From positions 37,335 through 101,334 of the forward strand of contig NZ_JABBWV010000020.1 of NCBI RefSeq assembly GCF_012999535.1: a DNA stretch of 64,000 bases, written 5' to 3'. This DNA comes from Microbispora sp. H11081 (lineage in GTDB: Bacteria; Actinomycetota; Actinomycetes; Streptosporangiales; Streptosporangiaceae). Under the pieces are notes generated by a model. The model worked only from the letters and a program-made list of their open reading frames with translations, was not told the origin of the DNA and ran no database searches. Of this stretch, positions 16,092 to 24,138 are shown one piece after another. Positions within the stretch are counted from its first letter, which is position 1, and every line of letters begins with the position of its first letter. The position numbers and the translations under genes were made by a program.

Positions 16092-16502
16092 ATGCAGATC
16101 GACTCCCGTGGCCCCCGTTTCGGCGCGGCCGTGACCAGCGTGGTCCTGGCGGTCGCACTGGTCACGCGGAATCCCTGGGTCCTCGCCGCCCAGGCGGTCG
16201 TCTTCGCGCTCGGCGCCGCTGACGCGTCGCCGTACACGCTGGTCTTCCGCCGGTTCGTGCGGCCGAGGCTGGGGCGGCCGGCCGAGACCGAGGACGCGGC
16301 GCCGCCGCGGTTCGCGCAGGCGGTCGGTCTGGGTTTCGCGGTGATGGGACTGATCGGGTTCGCGGCGGGGATCACCGCTCTGGCCTTGGGTGCGACAGCA
16401 GCGGCACTGCTGGCCGCCTTCCTCAACGCAGCGTTCGGCTTCTGCCTGGGCTGCGAAACGTACCTGCTAATTCGCCGTCTACAACCTGGGAGAATCCAAT
16501 GA
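16092..16502 (+). CDS. DUF4395 domain membrane protein
   Basis: 136-residue membrane protein with about four hydrophobic segments and the conserved DUF4395 ends (DSRGPRFGAAVTSVVLAVAL; FCLGCETYLL). The family is routinely encoded next to thiosulfate sulfurtransferase genes in actinobacteria and its two Cys in the C-terminal FCLGCE motif are conserved. It precedes cysA with a 4-bp overlap of ATGA type. Probably a membrane component for sulfur handling; biochemical role unproven. Confidence 0.88.
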   Translation: MQIDSRGPRFGAAVTSVVLAVALVTRNPWVLAAQAVVFALGAADASPYTLVFRRFVRPRLGRPAETEDAAPPRFAQAVGLGFAVMGLIGFAAGITALALGATAAALLAAFLNAAFGFCLGCETYLLIRRLQPGRIQ

Positions 16503-17338
16503 GCCGTTCCGCCGTTCTGGTGGACGCCGACTGGGTCGAGGCCAACCTCGACACCCCTGGTGTCGTGCTCGTCGAGGTCGACGAGGACACCAGCGCCTAC
16601 GACAAGGGCCACATCCGCGGTGCCGTGAAGATCGACTGGCGAGCCGACCTGCAGGACCCGGTCCGCCGCGACTTCGTCGACAAGGCCGGCTTCGAGGCGC
16701 TGCTGTCGTCCCGCGGCATCGCCAACGACGACACGGTCATCCTCTACGGCGGCAACAACAACTGGTTCGCCGCCTACGCCTACTGGTACTTCAAGGTCTA
16801 CGGCCACGAGAACGTCAAGCTGCTCGACGGCGGACGCAAGAAGTGGGAGCTCGAGTCCCGCGAGCTGGTCGAGGACGTCGCCGCGCGGCCGGCCACGCAG
16901 TACGTGGCCAAGGAGCCCAACAACGACATCCGCGCCTTCCGCGACGAGGTCGTCGCCGCGATCGGCAAGCAGAACCTGGTCGACGTGCGCTCGCCCGACG
17001 AGTTCACCGGCAAGCTGCTCGCCCCGGCCCACCTGCCGCAGGAGCAGGCGCTGCGCGGCGGCCACGTGCCGACCGCCCGCAACATCCCGTGGTCGAAGGC
17101 GGCCAACGACGACGGCACCTTCCGCTCCGACGACGAGCTCCGCGAGCTCTACTCCGGCGCCGGCGTGGACCTCGGCAAGGACACCATCGCCTACTGCCGC
17201 ATCGGCGAGCGCTCCGCGCACACGTGGTTCGTGCTGCACGAGCTGCTCGACCAGCCCAACGTCAAGAACTACGACGGTTCGTGGACCGAGTACGGCTCGC
17301 TCGTGGGCGTGCCGATCGAGCTGGGAGAGGCCCGCTGA
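16499..17338 (+). CDS. cysA: Thiosulfate sulfurtransferase (two-domain rhodanese)
   Basis: 279-residue tandem rhodanese. It transfers sulfane sulfur from thiosulfate to a thiophilic acceptor. The N-terminal inactive domain has VEANLDTPGVVLVEVDED and HIRGAVKIDW. The C-terminal domain has NLVDVRSPDEFTGK and the catalytic loop YCRIGERSAHTWF with the active Cys near residue 232. Length and motifs match actinobacterial CysA/SseA proteins. It overlaps sseC by one base (TGATG). Confidence 0.95.
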   Translation: MSRSAVLVDADWVEANLDTPGVVLVEVDEDTSAYDKGHIRGAVKIDWRADLQDPVRRDFVDKAGFEALLSSRGIANDDTVILYGGNNNWFAAYAYWYFKVYGHENVKLLDGGRKKWELESRELVEDVAARPATQYVAKEPNNDIRAFRDEVVAAIGKQNLVDVRSPDEFTGKLLAPAHLPQEQALRGGHVPTARNIPWSKAANDDGTFRSDDELRELYSGAGVDLGKDTIAYCRIGERSAHTWFVLHELLDQPNVKNYDGSWTEYGSLVGVPIELGEAR

Positions 17339-17637
17339 TGACCACACAGGGTTGCGCTGCTCCTGAGCAGACCATCGCGCTACCGGCCGGTGTCGACCTG
17401 TCCAACCAGGCCGTGATCCAGGGTGTCGTGTCCGGCGCCGGCACCGCGTACGCCCGCCTGCTGGACCACAGCGGCGAGTTCACCGGCGAGGTCGTCGTCT
17501 CCGACGAGGGCGTGTTCCGGTTCTTCGCCGCTCCCGGTCAGTGGACGGTCCGCATCATCGCCGGCGGCGGCGTCACCAAGGACGTCCCCGTCGAGGCCAA
17601 GCTCGGCGAGGTCGCCCAGCTCTCGGTCGCTGTCTGA
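17338..17637 (+). CDS. sseC: DUF1416 / SseC-like protein
   Basis: 99-residue protein with the DUF1416 pattern: an N-terminal GCAAPEQ with a conserved Cys, then a beta-rich transthyretin-like fold (VIQGVVSGAGTAYARLLD, GEFTGEVVVSDEGVFRFFAA). SseC is the standard partner of CysA in mycobacteria and streptomycetes. It is the last gene of the sulfur operon and is followed by a strong terminator at 17652. Confidence 0.92.
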   Translation: MTTQGCAAPEQTIALPAGVDLSNQAVIQGVVSGAGTAYARLLDHSGEFTGEVVVSDEGVFRFFAAPGQWTVRIIAGGGVTKDVPVEAKLGEVAQLSVAV

Positions 17638-17651
17638 CCCACCGAGGCACA

Positions 17652-17684
17652 AAGGCCGGCGCGTCCCGCGGACGCGCCGGCCTT
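17652..17684 (+). terminator. Rho-independent-type terminator after sseC
   Basis: A perfect 15-bp inverted repeat, AAGGCCGGCGCGTCC with a CGC loop, followed by CTGCGTTTTCC. It closes the sulfur operon. Confidence 0.85.
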
Positions 17685-17707
17685 CTGCGTTTTCCTGTGG
17701 ACGGCTA

Positions 17708-17730
17708 GTATTACGTGCTACACGTAATAC
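17708..17730. promoter_or_regulatory. Palindromic operator of the AbrB/PIN operon
   Basis: GTATTACGTG and CACGTAATAC form perfect 10-bp arms around CTA. The site is AT-richer than its surroundings and lies 18 bp before the antitoxin ATG. Autoregulatory binding by the antitoxin or the toxin-antitoxin complex is the likely use. Confidence 0.65.
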
Positions 17731-17748
17731 GTGATGGGAACGGGCGCG

Positions 17749-17976
17749 ATGCGACTGAACAGCAAGGGACAGGTGACCATTCCCGCCGAGATCCGCGAGA
17801 AGTACGGCCTGCACCCCGGCGACGAGGTCGACGTGATCGAAGTGGGCGACACCCTGCGGATCGTGCGCCGGGAGAGCAGCAGCACGCGGGGGCAGCGCGC
17901 CGCGCAGCGACTCCGAGGCAGTGCGACGACGTCCATGACCACCGACGAGATCATGGGACTGCTGCGTGACGAGTAG
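17749..17976 (+). CDS. AbrB/MazE-family antitoxin
   Basis: 75-residue swapped-hairpin AbrB-type DNA-binding antitoxin. It begins MRLNSKGQVTIPAEIREKYG, the classic AbrB N-terminus, and continues LHPGDEVDVIEVGDTLRIVR. The C-terminal TTDEIMGLLRDE is the toxin-binding tail typical of PIN partners. A GTG at 17731 would add six residues but touches the palindrome; the MRLN start is family-typical. It overlaps the PIN toxin gene by 11 bp. Confidence 0.9.
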   Translation: MRLNSKGQVTIPAEIREKYGLHPGDEVDVIEVGDTLRIVRRESSSTRGQRAAQRLRGSATTSMTTDEIMGLLRDE

Positions 17977-18400
17977 CACCTTGCGTGTCGTCCGCGAGCA
18001 GGTCACTCTCGTGGACTCCTGCGTTCTGCTCGACATCGCCACCGATGATCCCGAATGGGGGGCCTGGTCCGCCGACGCTTTGGCTCGGGTGCTGGACGAA
18101 GGACGGCTGATCGTCAATCCGGTCGTGTACTCCGAGGTGTCGGTCGGCTACGAGAGCATCGAGAGCCTTGACGAGGCTTTGCCACCCGAGGACTACGAGC
18201 GTGAGGATCTTCCCTTCGAGGCGGCTTTCCTGGCCGGCAAGGCCTTTCTCGCCTATCGCAGGCGTGGGGGCGGGAAAAGGTCGCCGCTGCCCGACTTCTT
18301 CATCGGCGCGCACGCTGCGGTGCGGAAATATCGGCTGCTCACCCGTGACACCGCCCGGTATGAGACCTACTTCCCCACAGTCGAGCTCATCGCGCCGTAG
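17966..18400 (+). CDS. PIN-domain toxin (VapC-like ribonuclease)
   Basis: 144-residue PIN-domain protein. Acidic active-site residues: Asp in LVDSCVLLDIATDD near residue 17, Glu in VYSEVSVGYE near 57, Asp in PLPDFFIGAHA near 108 and Asp in LLTRDTARYE near 127. It starts at a GTG inside the antitoxin's last codons. The order is antitoxin then toxin, as usual. A predicted RNase held inactive by the AbrB-type partner. Confidence 0.92.
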   Translation: MTSSTLRVVREQVTLVDSCVLLDIATDDPEWGAWSADALARVLDEGRLIVNPVVYSEVSVGYESIESLDEALPPEDYEREDLPFEAAFLAGKAFLAYRRRGGGKRSPLPDFFIGAHAAVRKYRLLTRDTARYETYFPTVELIAP

Positions 18401-18421
18401 GGAGGGGCGGGAGCCGATAAC

Positions 18422-19756
18422 ATGCGGCAGGTGTCCGGAACGTCCGCACTTGCCACCCCTCGCCAGGATGTCGCACCGCGCCGGGTCCCCTGGACGCTGT
18501 CGCCGTACGCGCTGCCGCTGAACGCCCTGCGGATCCTCGCGAAGTGCGCCCTCCCGCTGATCTTCTGGTTCTCGGCCGGACGGCTCGTCCGGTGGGCGCT
18601 GCTCCTGCTGGCCGCGACCGTCTCGCACGGCTCGTGGTACCAGGCCCGGCTGATCCTGGTGATGTTCCTCTTCACGCTCGTCGTGATGACGTCGCTCGCC
18701 ACGACCGTGGGCATGCTGTATGTCGTCCGCGAGGCGCTGCTGGAGACGCGGGCGCGGCGCGCGGGCGGCGAGGCCAAGGAGAGCCTGCTGAACGCGCTCA
18801 ACCGGACCGCGCTCGTCTTCGCCGGTATCTACATGACCTGGGGGTTCGTCGCCGCCGACGCCCGCGACTTCGCCGACATCGACCTGATGAGGCAGCCGGA
18901 CCTCATCTTCATCGAGGCGGGCACTGGTCAGGACAGCGGCGTGATGGCCGGGCTCGTCAGCCTGGACCCGAAGATCTCCCTGGTCGCGATGATCGTCGCC
19001 TACATGGTCAAGTGGTACTTCGGCCGCCGCCACGAGGCGGGGAAGGGCCGCGTGTCCGGCGTGCTCACCACGTTCGGTGAGCTCGCGTTCGCGTTCTACG
19101 GGCTGAACGCGGTCGCCGCCGCCGTGGGGGCGCGCTCCGACTGGATCGGCGAACGGTCCGCCGTCGCCGCCTGGCACGACCTCGCGGCCAAGGCCAAGGA
19201 GGGCGTCCCGGGGTGGGAGCAGGTGTCGGAGTGGCTGGGCGCCGTCTGGCCGCACGTCATCGACGCCCTTGTCATCCCGCTCGCGTGGCTCACGGTCGGC
19301 ATCCTCGTGTACGGCGCGTACGCGGAGGACACCAGGACCACGATCAGGGGGACCCCTCTGGAGCGGGCGGCGTCGGCGCACCTGGAGCGCACCCACGACT
19401 GGACGCGGCTGGCGCTGATCAAGCTGAGCGCCGGCTGGACCGGCCGCTGGATCCCGCTGCTCAACTCCCTGCGCCTGACGGCGCGCGGGGGCGCCCCGCT
19501 GTTCGGGCTGTTCGCCCTGTGCTACGTCGGGGTGCACATCGGCGGCGACTATCTCACCAGGGCCGGCCGCTATCTCACCGCGAGTGAGGAGCCGTATCTG
19601 TGGTTCGTGACCGGCGAGCCGATCGCCTACGTGTCGGACCTGGTCGTGACCCTGGTGACGATGTGCCTGATCGCGGCGGCGTTCGACATCGCCGCGACCC
19701 GCCGACGGCTCACCGGCGGAACCGAAGAACCTGATCGGCCCTCTCCGTCGAGCTGA
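18422..19756 (+). CDS. Polytopic membrane protein of unknown function
   Basis: 444-residue integral membrane protein with about eight hydrophobic segments, for example LPLIFWFSAGRLVRWALLLL, ARLILVMFLFTLVVMTSLA, VIDALVIPLAWLTVGILVYG and VVTLVTMCLIAAAFDIAA. A hydrophilic loop EARRAGG-like follows the third helix. I recognise no catalytic motif. It ends convergently, overlapping the minus-strand membrane gene by 47 bp. It belongs by location to the membrane/HerA cluster of 18.4-27.2 kb. Confidence 0.75.
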   Translation: MRQVSGTSALATPRQDVAPRRVPWTLSPYALPLNALRILAKCALPLIFWFSAGRLVRWALLLLAATVSHGSWYQARLILVMFLFTLVVMTSLATTVGMLYVVREALLETRARRAGGEAKESLLNALNRTALVFAGIYMTWGFVAADARDFADIDLMRQPDLIFIEAGTGQDSGVMAGLVSLDPKISLVAMIVAYMVKWYFGRRHEAGKGRVSGVLTTFGELAFAFYGLNAVAAAVGARSDWIGERSAVAAWHDLAAKAKEGVPGWEQVSEWLGAVWPHVIDALVIPLAWLTVGILVYGAYAEDTRTTIRGTPLERAASAHLERTHDWTRLALIKLSAGWTGRWIPLLNSLRLTARGGAPLFGLFALCYVGVHIGGDYLTRAGRYLTASEEPYLWFVTGEPIAYVSDLVVTLVTMCLIAAAFDIAATRRRLTGGTEEPDRPSPSS

Positions 19757-20639
19757 AGGCGGCGTCGACGGCGTCCGCGGCCGACTGGTCGGGGACGTCC
19801 CGGTAGGTACTCGGCCGCAGGAGGACCTCGGCCTCGTCCGCCGCGGAACGCGGGACCACGCCCACCAGTTCCATCCGGTACGGCGTGCCGACCTTGTTCT
19901 CCTTCGCGTCCGGTGGCGTCTCGTCCTTCATCGGTTCCGCCTGCCAGGTCCGGCCTGCGCGGTCGGTGAAGGTGATCTGCGGGGCGCCGTGCCGGATCGC
20001 GCCCTCGCCGTCGAGCGCGGTGCGCGTCGCCACGACCTTCAGCCACTGGCGGTCGGACGTGTCCGGCTTGCCGGTGGGATCCTTGATCTTCTCGACGCTC
20101 ACCCGCCACGACACGTGCTGCAAGACACCCGCCTGGCCCGGCTGGACGACGTGCACGACGTCGCTGGGCCTGCCGTACTGGTACACGCCGTAGCCGAACC
20201 AGGTCGGCGCCCCGACGGCCAGCACGACGGACAGCACGGTCCCCCCGATCAGGAGGCCCGTCCTCTTCTTGCGTGCGGGGGGCGCCTCGGCGGCGGGAGG
20301 GGGAGCCACCGGATCCGCAGGGGGAGCGGCGGGAGCCGTGGGAGCGGGGACGGCAGGGGGAGCCGGACGGGCCGCCGGCGGTGGCTGGCGGTTCGTGCGG
20401 AGCGCGGGGAAGGGCTGCGTCGAGCGGTCCTCCCCTTCCCCCTCGGGCTCCGGCGGCGGCCAGACGCGCACGTCCCCGGGCGACGCGAGCGTGCCGGGGA
20501 TGGGCACGGACGGAGGCGCGATGGGCGCGGGGCGCGGCAGCGAGCCCGCGTAGGTGATGTCGGTGGGCTGCTCGGCCGGGGGAGCGAACCAGTCCCGGCC
20601 GTTTCTCTGGGGGGTCTCACCCCTGGGCGTCTCGGTCAT
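19710..20639 (-). CDS. Single-pass Pro-rich membrane protein (cluster gene)
   Basis: 309-residue protein: a ~130-residue Pro/Ala-rich cytoplasmic region, one membrane helix (GLLIGGTVLSVVLAVGAPTW) near residue 140 and a ~150-residue extracytoplasmic beta domain (HVSWRVSVEKIKDPTG). The start ATG at 20639 overlaps the upstream stop. Topology and external domain resemble the two upstream gene products, so the three are likely paralogous subunits. No family name can be given confidently. Confidence 0.75.
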   Translation of the reverse strand: MTETPRGETPQRNGRDWFAPPAEQPTDITYAGSLPRPAPIAPPSVPIPGTLASPGDVRVWPPPEPEGEGEDRSTQPFPALRTNRQPPPAARPAPPAVPAPTAPAAPPADPVAPPPAAEAPPARKKRTGLLIGGTVLSVVLAVGAPTWFGYGVYQYGRPSDVVHVVQPGQAGVLQHVSWRVSVEKIKDPTGKPDTSDRQWLKVVATRTALDGEGAIRHGAPQITFTDRAGRTWQAEPMKDETPPDAKENKVGTPYRMELVGVVPRSAADEAEVLLRPSTYRDVPDQSAADAVDAAFSSTERADQVLRFRR

Positions 20640-21313
20640 GGGCTCTTGCTCACCAGTGAGTGGTAGTCCTCCGCCTGCGAGAGCAGGCGGTCGGCCGCGG
20701 CCCCGGACAGTCCGAGATCCACCTGAGCCTCCGGGGCGAAGGTGTCGACCACTATCGCGGAGTTGGGGGGGATGAAGACCAGGGACGCGCCGGGCACCGC
20801 GTCCCTGGGCACTTCGAAGACCAGAAGGCCGCTGACCCAGAAACCGGGCTGGATCCACCTGTTGAAGAGCGTGAGAGAGTCGGCCACCTTGTCGGTGGGC
20901 CGATAGCGGCGGCCGTCCTCGGTCAGCAGGACCGGCGGGCCCAGCGAGCTCAGCCGCATCGGCTCGCGGGCGCTCGTGGCGGAGACGTCCACCAGGAGGA
21001 AGATGTTGCTCGTCTCCACCTTGGACACCTTGTTGCTGTAGTCCGTGGTGTCCACGGCGCGAGCGGCGGCCACCGACTGGACCTTCACCGTGAAGCGCTT
21101 GGTCTCCACGATCTCGCCGATCCGGCCCTTGTAGGTGATGGACGACACGCGCTGCTCGAAGGGCATCGCGTGGTTCTGCTGCAGGTAGACGGCCGCCGCC
21201 GCGAGGGCGATCCCCGCCAGCCCGGCCGCGATCCGCCGCCCTGCTCCGCGCCGGGGATCCCGGCCGGCCGCGGAATGGCGTGCGGCGCGCCTGCCCGCCC
21301 GGGTGAGCGTCAT
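20636..21313 (-). CDS. Membrane-anchored extracytoplasmic protein (cluster gene)
   Basis: 225-residue protein with a basic N-terminus, a membrane anchor (IAAGLAGIALAAAAVYL) and a ~185-residue extracytoplasmic beta domain (RFTVKVQSVAAARAVD; NIFLLVDVSATSAREP) that looks like a DUF4352/immunoglobulin-like fold. The ATG at 21313 overlaps the upstream stop (ATGA). Middle gene of a coupled three-gene unit. Confidence 0.75.
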   Translation of the reverse strand: MTLTRAGRRAARHSAAGRDPRRGAGRRIAAGLAGIALAAAAVYLQQNHAMPFEQRVSSITYKGRIGEIVETKRFTVKVQSVAAARAVDTTDYSNKVSKVETSNIFLLVDVSATSAREPMRLSSLGPPVLLTEDGRRYRPTDKVADSLTLFNRWIQPGFWVSGLLVFEVPRDAVPGASLVFIPPNSAIVVDTFAPEAQVDLGLSGAAADRLLSQAEDYHSLVSKSP

Positions 21314-21975
21314 GAGCCGTTCTCCTTCCGTACGGGAAGGGTGATCCGCGAGGTGACCTCCGGCTCGAACGGGCCGTCGCCGTCCCACTCGCCGACGAGC
21401 TGCCAGTAGTGGGTCTGGTCGCGCAGGCCGATCTTCTCGTACACGAACGACCCCAGGTCGAGGCTGATCTGCGCGGGCGCGGTGGCGGCGGGGTCGAGTT
21501 CGTACTTCACCACGACGGTGGTGGTGATGCCGGGATGGAGTTGCTTGCTCTCGATGCCGCGGCTCAGCACGGAGACCTGCGGGCCGTACTCGGTCTTCAT
21601 CTCCGGCTGGGTGCGCAGGAGAGAGCCGGCGAAGCCGGTCACCGGCGAGATCGGGTCGCCCGGCCTGCGGACGATGCCGACCGAGGCGGTCTCCTTGCCC
21701 ACGTTGGTGACCTTGAGCACGAGCTCCAGATAGCGTTTCGTGGAGCCGAAGTCGCCCTGCTCCGTGGTGTCGATCGCCTTGATGAACTCGGTGCGGAACT
21801 GTCCCTGGTCGATCGTGTCGCCGGGCGAGACCGTGGCCGGGGGTTTCTCCGGGGCCTCGCTGAAGCCGCCGAACGCGGCGGTGACGCCGATGCCCACCAC
21901 GGCCAGCGCGGAGGCGACCGGGACGAGGACCGGGCGTCGTCGGCGGGCGCCATTGGGGGATGACGTCATGGCCAT
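21310..21975 (-). CDS. Membrane-anchored extracytoplasmic protein (first gene of the trio)
   Basis: 221-residue protein. After a basic start there is a hydrophobic anchor (VLVPVASALAVVGIGVTAA) and a beta-rich domain (FRTEFIKAIDTTEQGD; YLELVLKVTNVGKETA), again DUF4352-like. It is transcribed divergently from the 642-residue gene at 22114, so a shared promoter region of ~138 bp controls both arms of the cluster. Confidence 0.75.
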   Translation of the reverse strand: MAMTSSPNGARRRRPVLVPVASALAVVGIGVTAAFGGFSEAPEKPPATVSPGDTIDQGQFRTEFIKAIDTTEQGDFGSTKRYLELVLKVTNVGKETASVGIVRRPGDPISPVTGFAGSLLRTQPEMKTEYGPQVSVLSRGIESKQLHPGITTTVVVKYELDPAATAPAQISLDLGSFVYEKIGLRDQTHYWQLVGEWDGDGPFEPEVTSRITLPVRKENGS

Positions 21976-22113
21976 CGATCGTAGTACGACCTCAGTTGTC
22001 CCATTGGTCGCATTGGTTGGGTCGCTCGGCGGAAATACGTCCGAATGGCGAGAAGCCCGCCCTGACAGGGCTTCCAGCTCCTACGCTGTGACCGAGGCGG
22101 ACATGGAGGGCCT

Positions 22114-24042
22114 GTGGGCGACCCGCACCCCGAGCATGCCCAGTTGCAGGCGGACCGGATCTACCTGGGCTGGCAGTACGCGCTGCTGTACCCGGATCCA
22201 GGGCCACCGCCGAAGCGACCGGCCAGAGAGGACGTCACCGAGCCTCCGGTGGACACCGAGTGGGTCCACCGGGAGCGGCTGCAGAAGGACCTGCTCAACC
22301 GTCCTGTGCGGATCTTCCGTACGTTCATGGCCGTGGTGGCGGCGGGGATTTTGATCCTCGGCGTGACCGAACTGCTCACCTGGTCGTTCGTGATGCTCGG
22401 CCTCGTCGCCGCGGGCGGTGTGGCCGCCATCTGCACCTACGCCATCCGGCAGGGCGACCGAACGGTCAACGAGCGGCTCGCGGCACGCCGCCGCAAGGCG
22501 CTGCGGGAGCAGGAGCGCCGCCAGCGGGAGATCGTCACGGCGCAGGAGGAGCACGCCGCCAAATACCGCGACTGGGCCGAGAAGAAGAGCCGCTTCGACC
22601 AGCAGATCAACTGGTACGCCGTGGCGGTGCCCGACGACATCGACCGCGTCGACGTGGCCGGGGGCACGCTGACCGGCTGGTCCGCCCTGGTGACGCTGAT
22701 CGGCGCGACGCGCCTCTACAGCGGCGGGCACCTGACCGTGCTCGACCTGTCGGAGGGCGCGATCGCCAAGGACCTCATCGAGCTGGCCCGGCGGGGCGGG
22801 GACGACCCGCTCGTCTGGGTGCTGCCGGTGGACCTGCCCCGGCTCGACCTCGGCTCGACGCTCAAGCCTGAGGCGTTCGCCGACGTGCTCGCCCACGTGG
22901 TGAGCGTCAGCGAGGAGACCAGCAGGGACATCGGCTTCGACAACGCGATCCTGGAGCGCGTGCTGGAGGTCCTGGGCGAGAATGCCACGATCAGCCAGGT
23001 CACCGCGGCGCTGCGGGCACTCGCGCAGGTCGGCGACCCGCGCGACGACATGAAGGACGGCCTGCTCACCGCGTCGCAGCTCGAACGCATCGGCACGCTG
23101 TTCGGCCGGGGCGTGGCCGACCGGGTGGTCATCGAGCGGGCCTGGGCGATGGAGTCCCAGCTGCGCAAGCTGGAGACGCTGGGCTCCGAGGCCGTACGGC
23201 TGCCGCCCGCGCGGCTGCGGGTCGTCACCATGGACCGGCAGGCGGGGGTCTTCGGCAACCGGGTGCTCGGGACGTACGTCGCGACCGCGCTCACGCACAT
23301 CCTGCGCCAGTCGCCGGCCAGCGAGCGGCCCTGGTACCACACGATCATCGTGGCGGGCGCGGACAAGCTGCGCGGCGACGTGCTCGACCGGCTCATGGAC
23401 GCCTGCGAGACCTCGCGCACCGGGCTCGTGCTCACCTACCGCAGCCTCACCCCGACCGTGCGGGAGCGGCTCGGCCGGGGGCACGCGGCGGTCGCGTTCA
23501 TGCGGCTGGGCAACGCCGAGGACGCCCGGGTGGCCAGCGAGCACGTCGGCACGGAACACCGCCTGGAGCTCGCCCAGCTCACCGAGACGTTCAGCTCGTC
23601 GGTCAAGGGCCCGAGCGGCTTCTACACCTCCACCGTCGGCGAGAGCCGTACGGAGGGGGAGGAGATGGGCGAGGGCGACCTGCGGGAGGACATCACCGAG
23701 TCGACCGAGTGGGGGCGGCACGCGCCCACCATGGCCGACGGCGTCCTGCAGCGGTCGCGGGAGTTCCTGGTCGAGCCGCACCAGCTCCAGCAGCTCCCCA
23801 CGACCTCGGTGATCATCACCTACTCGACGGCGGAGGGACGCCAGGTGCGCCTCGCCGACGCGAACCCGGCGATACTCACCTTCCCCAAGACGACTCTCGG
23901 GGAGTTCGAGGAGATCCGGCGGGCGGCCCTGGCGCCGGCGGAGCCGGAACCGGAGCCGGAGACGGAGGAGCCCACGCTGCCCGACGTGCCGCCCAATTTG
24001 GGGCCGCCGCCGCCCCGCCTCGACTGGCGTAAGCGGCCATGA
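22114..24042 (+). CDS. Membrane-associated TraG/HerA-like protein lacking a P-loop
   Basis: 642-residue protein with two adjacent hydrophobic helices near residues 67-110, a charged coiled stretch (RRRKALREQERRQREI) and a large cytoplasmic domain. The domain carries HTIIVAGADKL near residue 409 and AAVAFMRLGNAEDARVASEH near 458, which resemble the Walker-B and downstream segments of TraG/VirD4-type ATPases. No Walker A is found. A Pro/Glu-rich tail ends it. GTG start at 22114 with GGAGG just upstream. Immediately followed by the HerA-type ATPase gene, so probably its partner. Confidence 0.65.
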   Translation: MGDPHPEHAQLQADRIYLGWQYALLYPDPGPPPKRPAREDVTEPPVDTEWVHRERLQKDLLNRPVRIFRTFMAVVAAGILILGVTELLTWSFVMLGLVAAGGVAAICTYAIRQGDRTVNERLAARRRKALREQERRQREIVTAQEEHAAKYRDWAEKKSRFDQQINWYAVAVPDDIDRVDVAGGTLTGWSALVTLIGATRLYSGGHLTVLDLSEGAIAKDLIELARRGGDDPLVWVLPVDLPRLDLGSTLKPEAFADVLAHVVSVSEETSRDIGFDNAILERVLEVLGENATISQVTAALRALAQVGDPRDDMKDGLLTASQLERIGTLFGRGVADRVVIERAWAMESQLRKLETLGSEAVRLPPARLRVVTMDRQAGVFGNRVLGTYVATALTHILRQSPASERPWYHTIIVAGADKLRGDVLDRLMDACETSRTGLVLTYRSLTPTVRERLGRGHAAVAFMRLGNAEDARVASEHVGTEHRLELAQLTETFSSSVKGPSGFYTSTVGESRTEGEEMGEGDLREDITESTEWGRHAPTMADGVLQRSREFLVEPHQLQQLPTTSVIITYSTAEGRQVRLADANPAILTFPKTTLGEFEEIRRAALAPAEPEPEPETEEPTLPDVPPNLGPPPPRLDWRKRP

Positions 24043-24138
24043 CACCGTCCGTTGTGAGTAAGGGCATCGTCAACCCGGCCGTGCGAGCGTGATCGTTGAT
24101 GGAGTCTCTCCCCTGTTCGTCGTCAATCGAGGGGTCTC

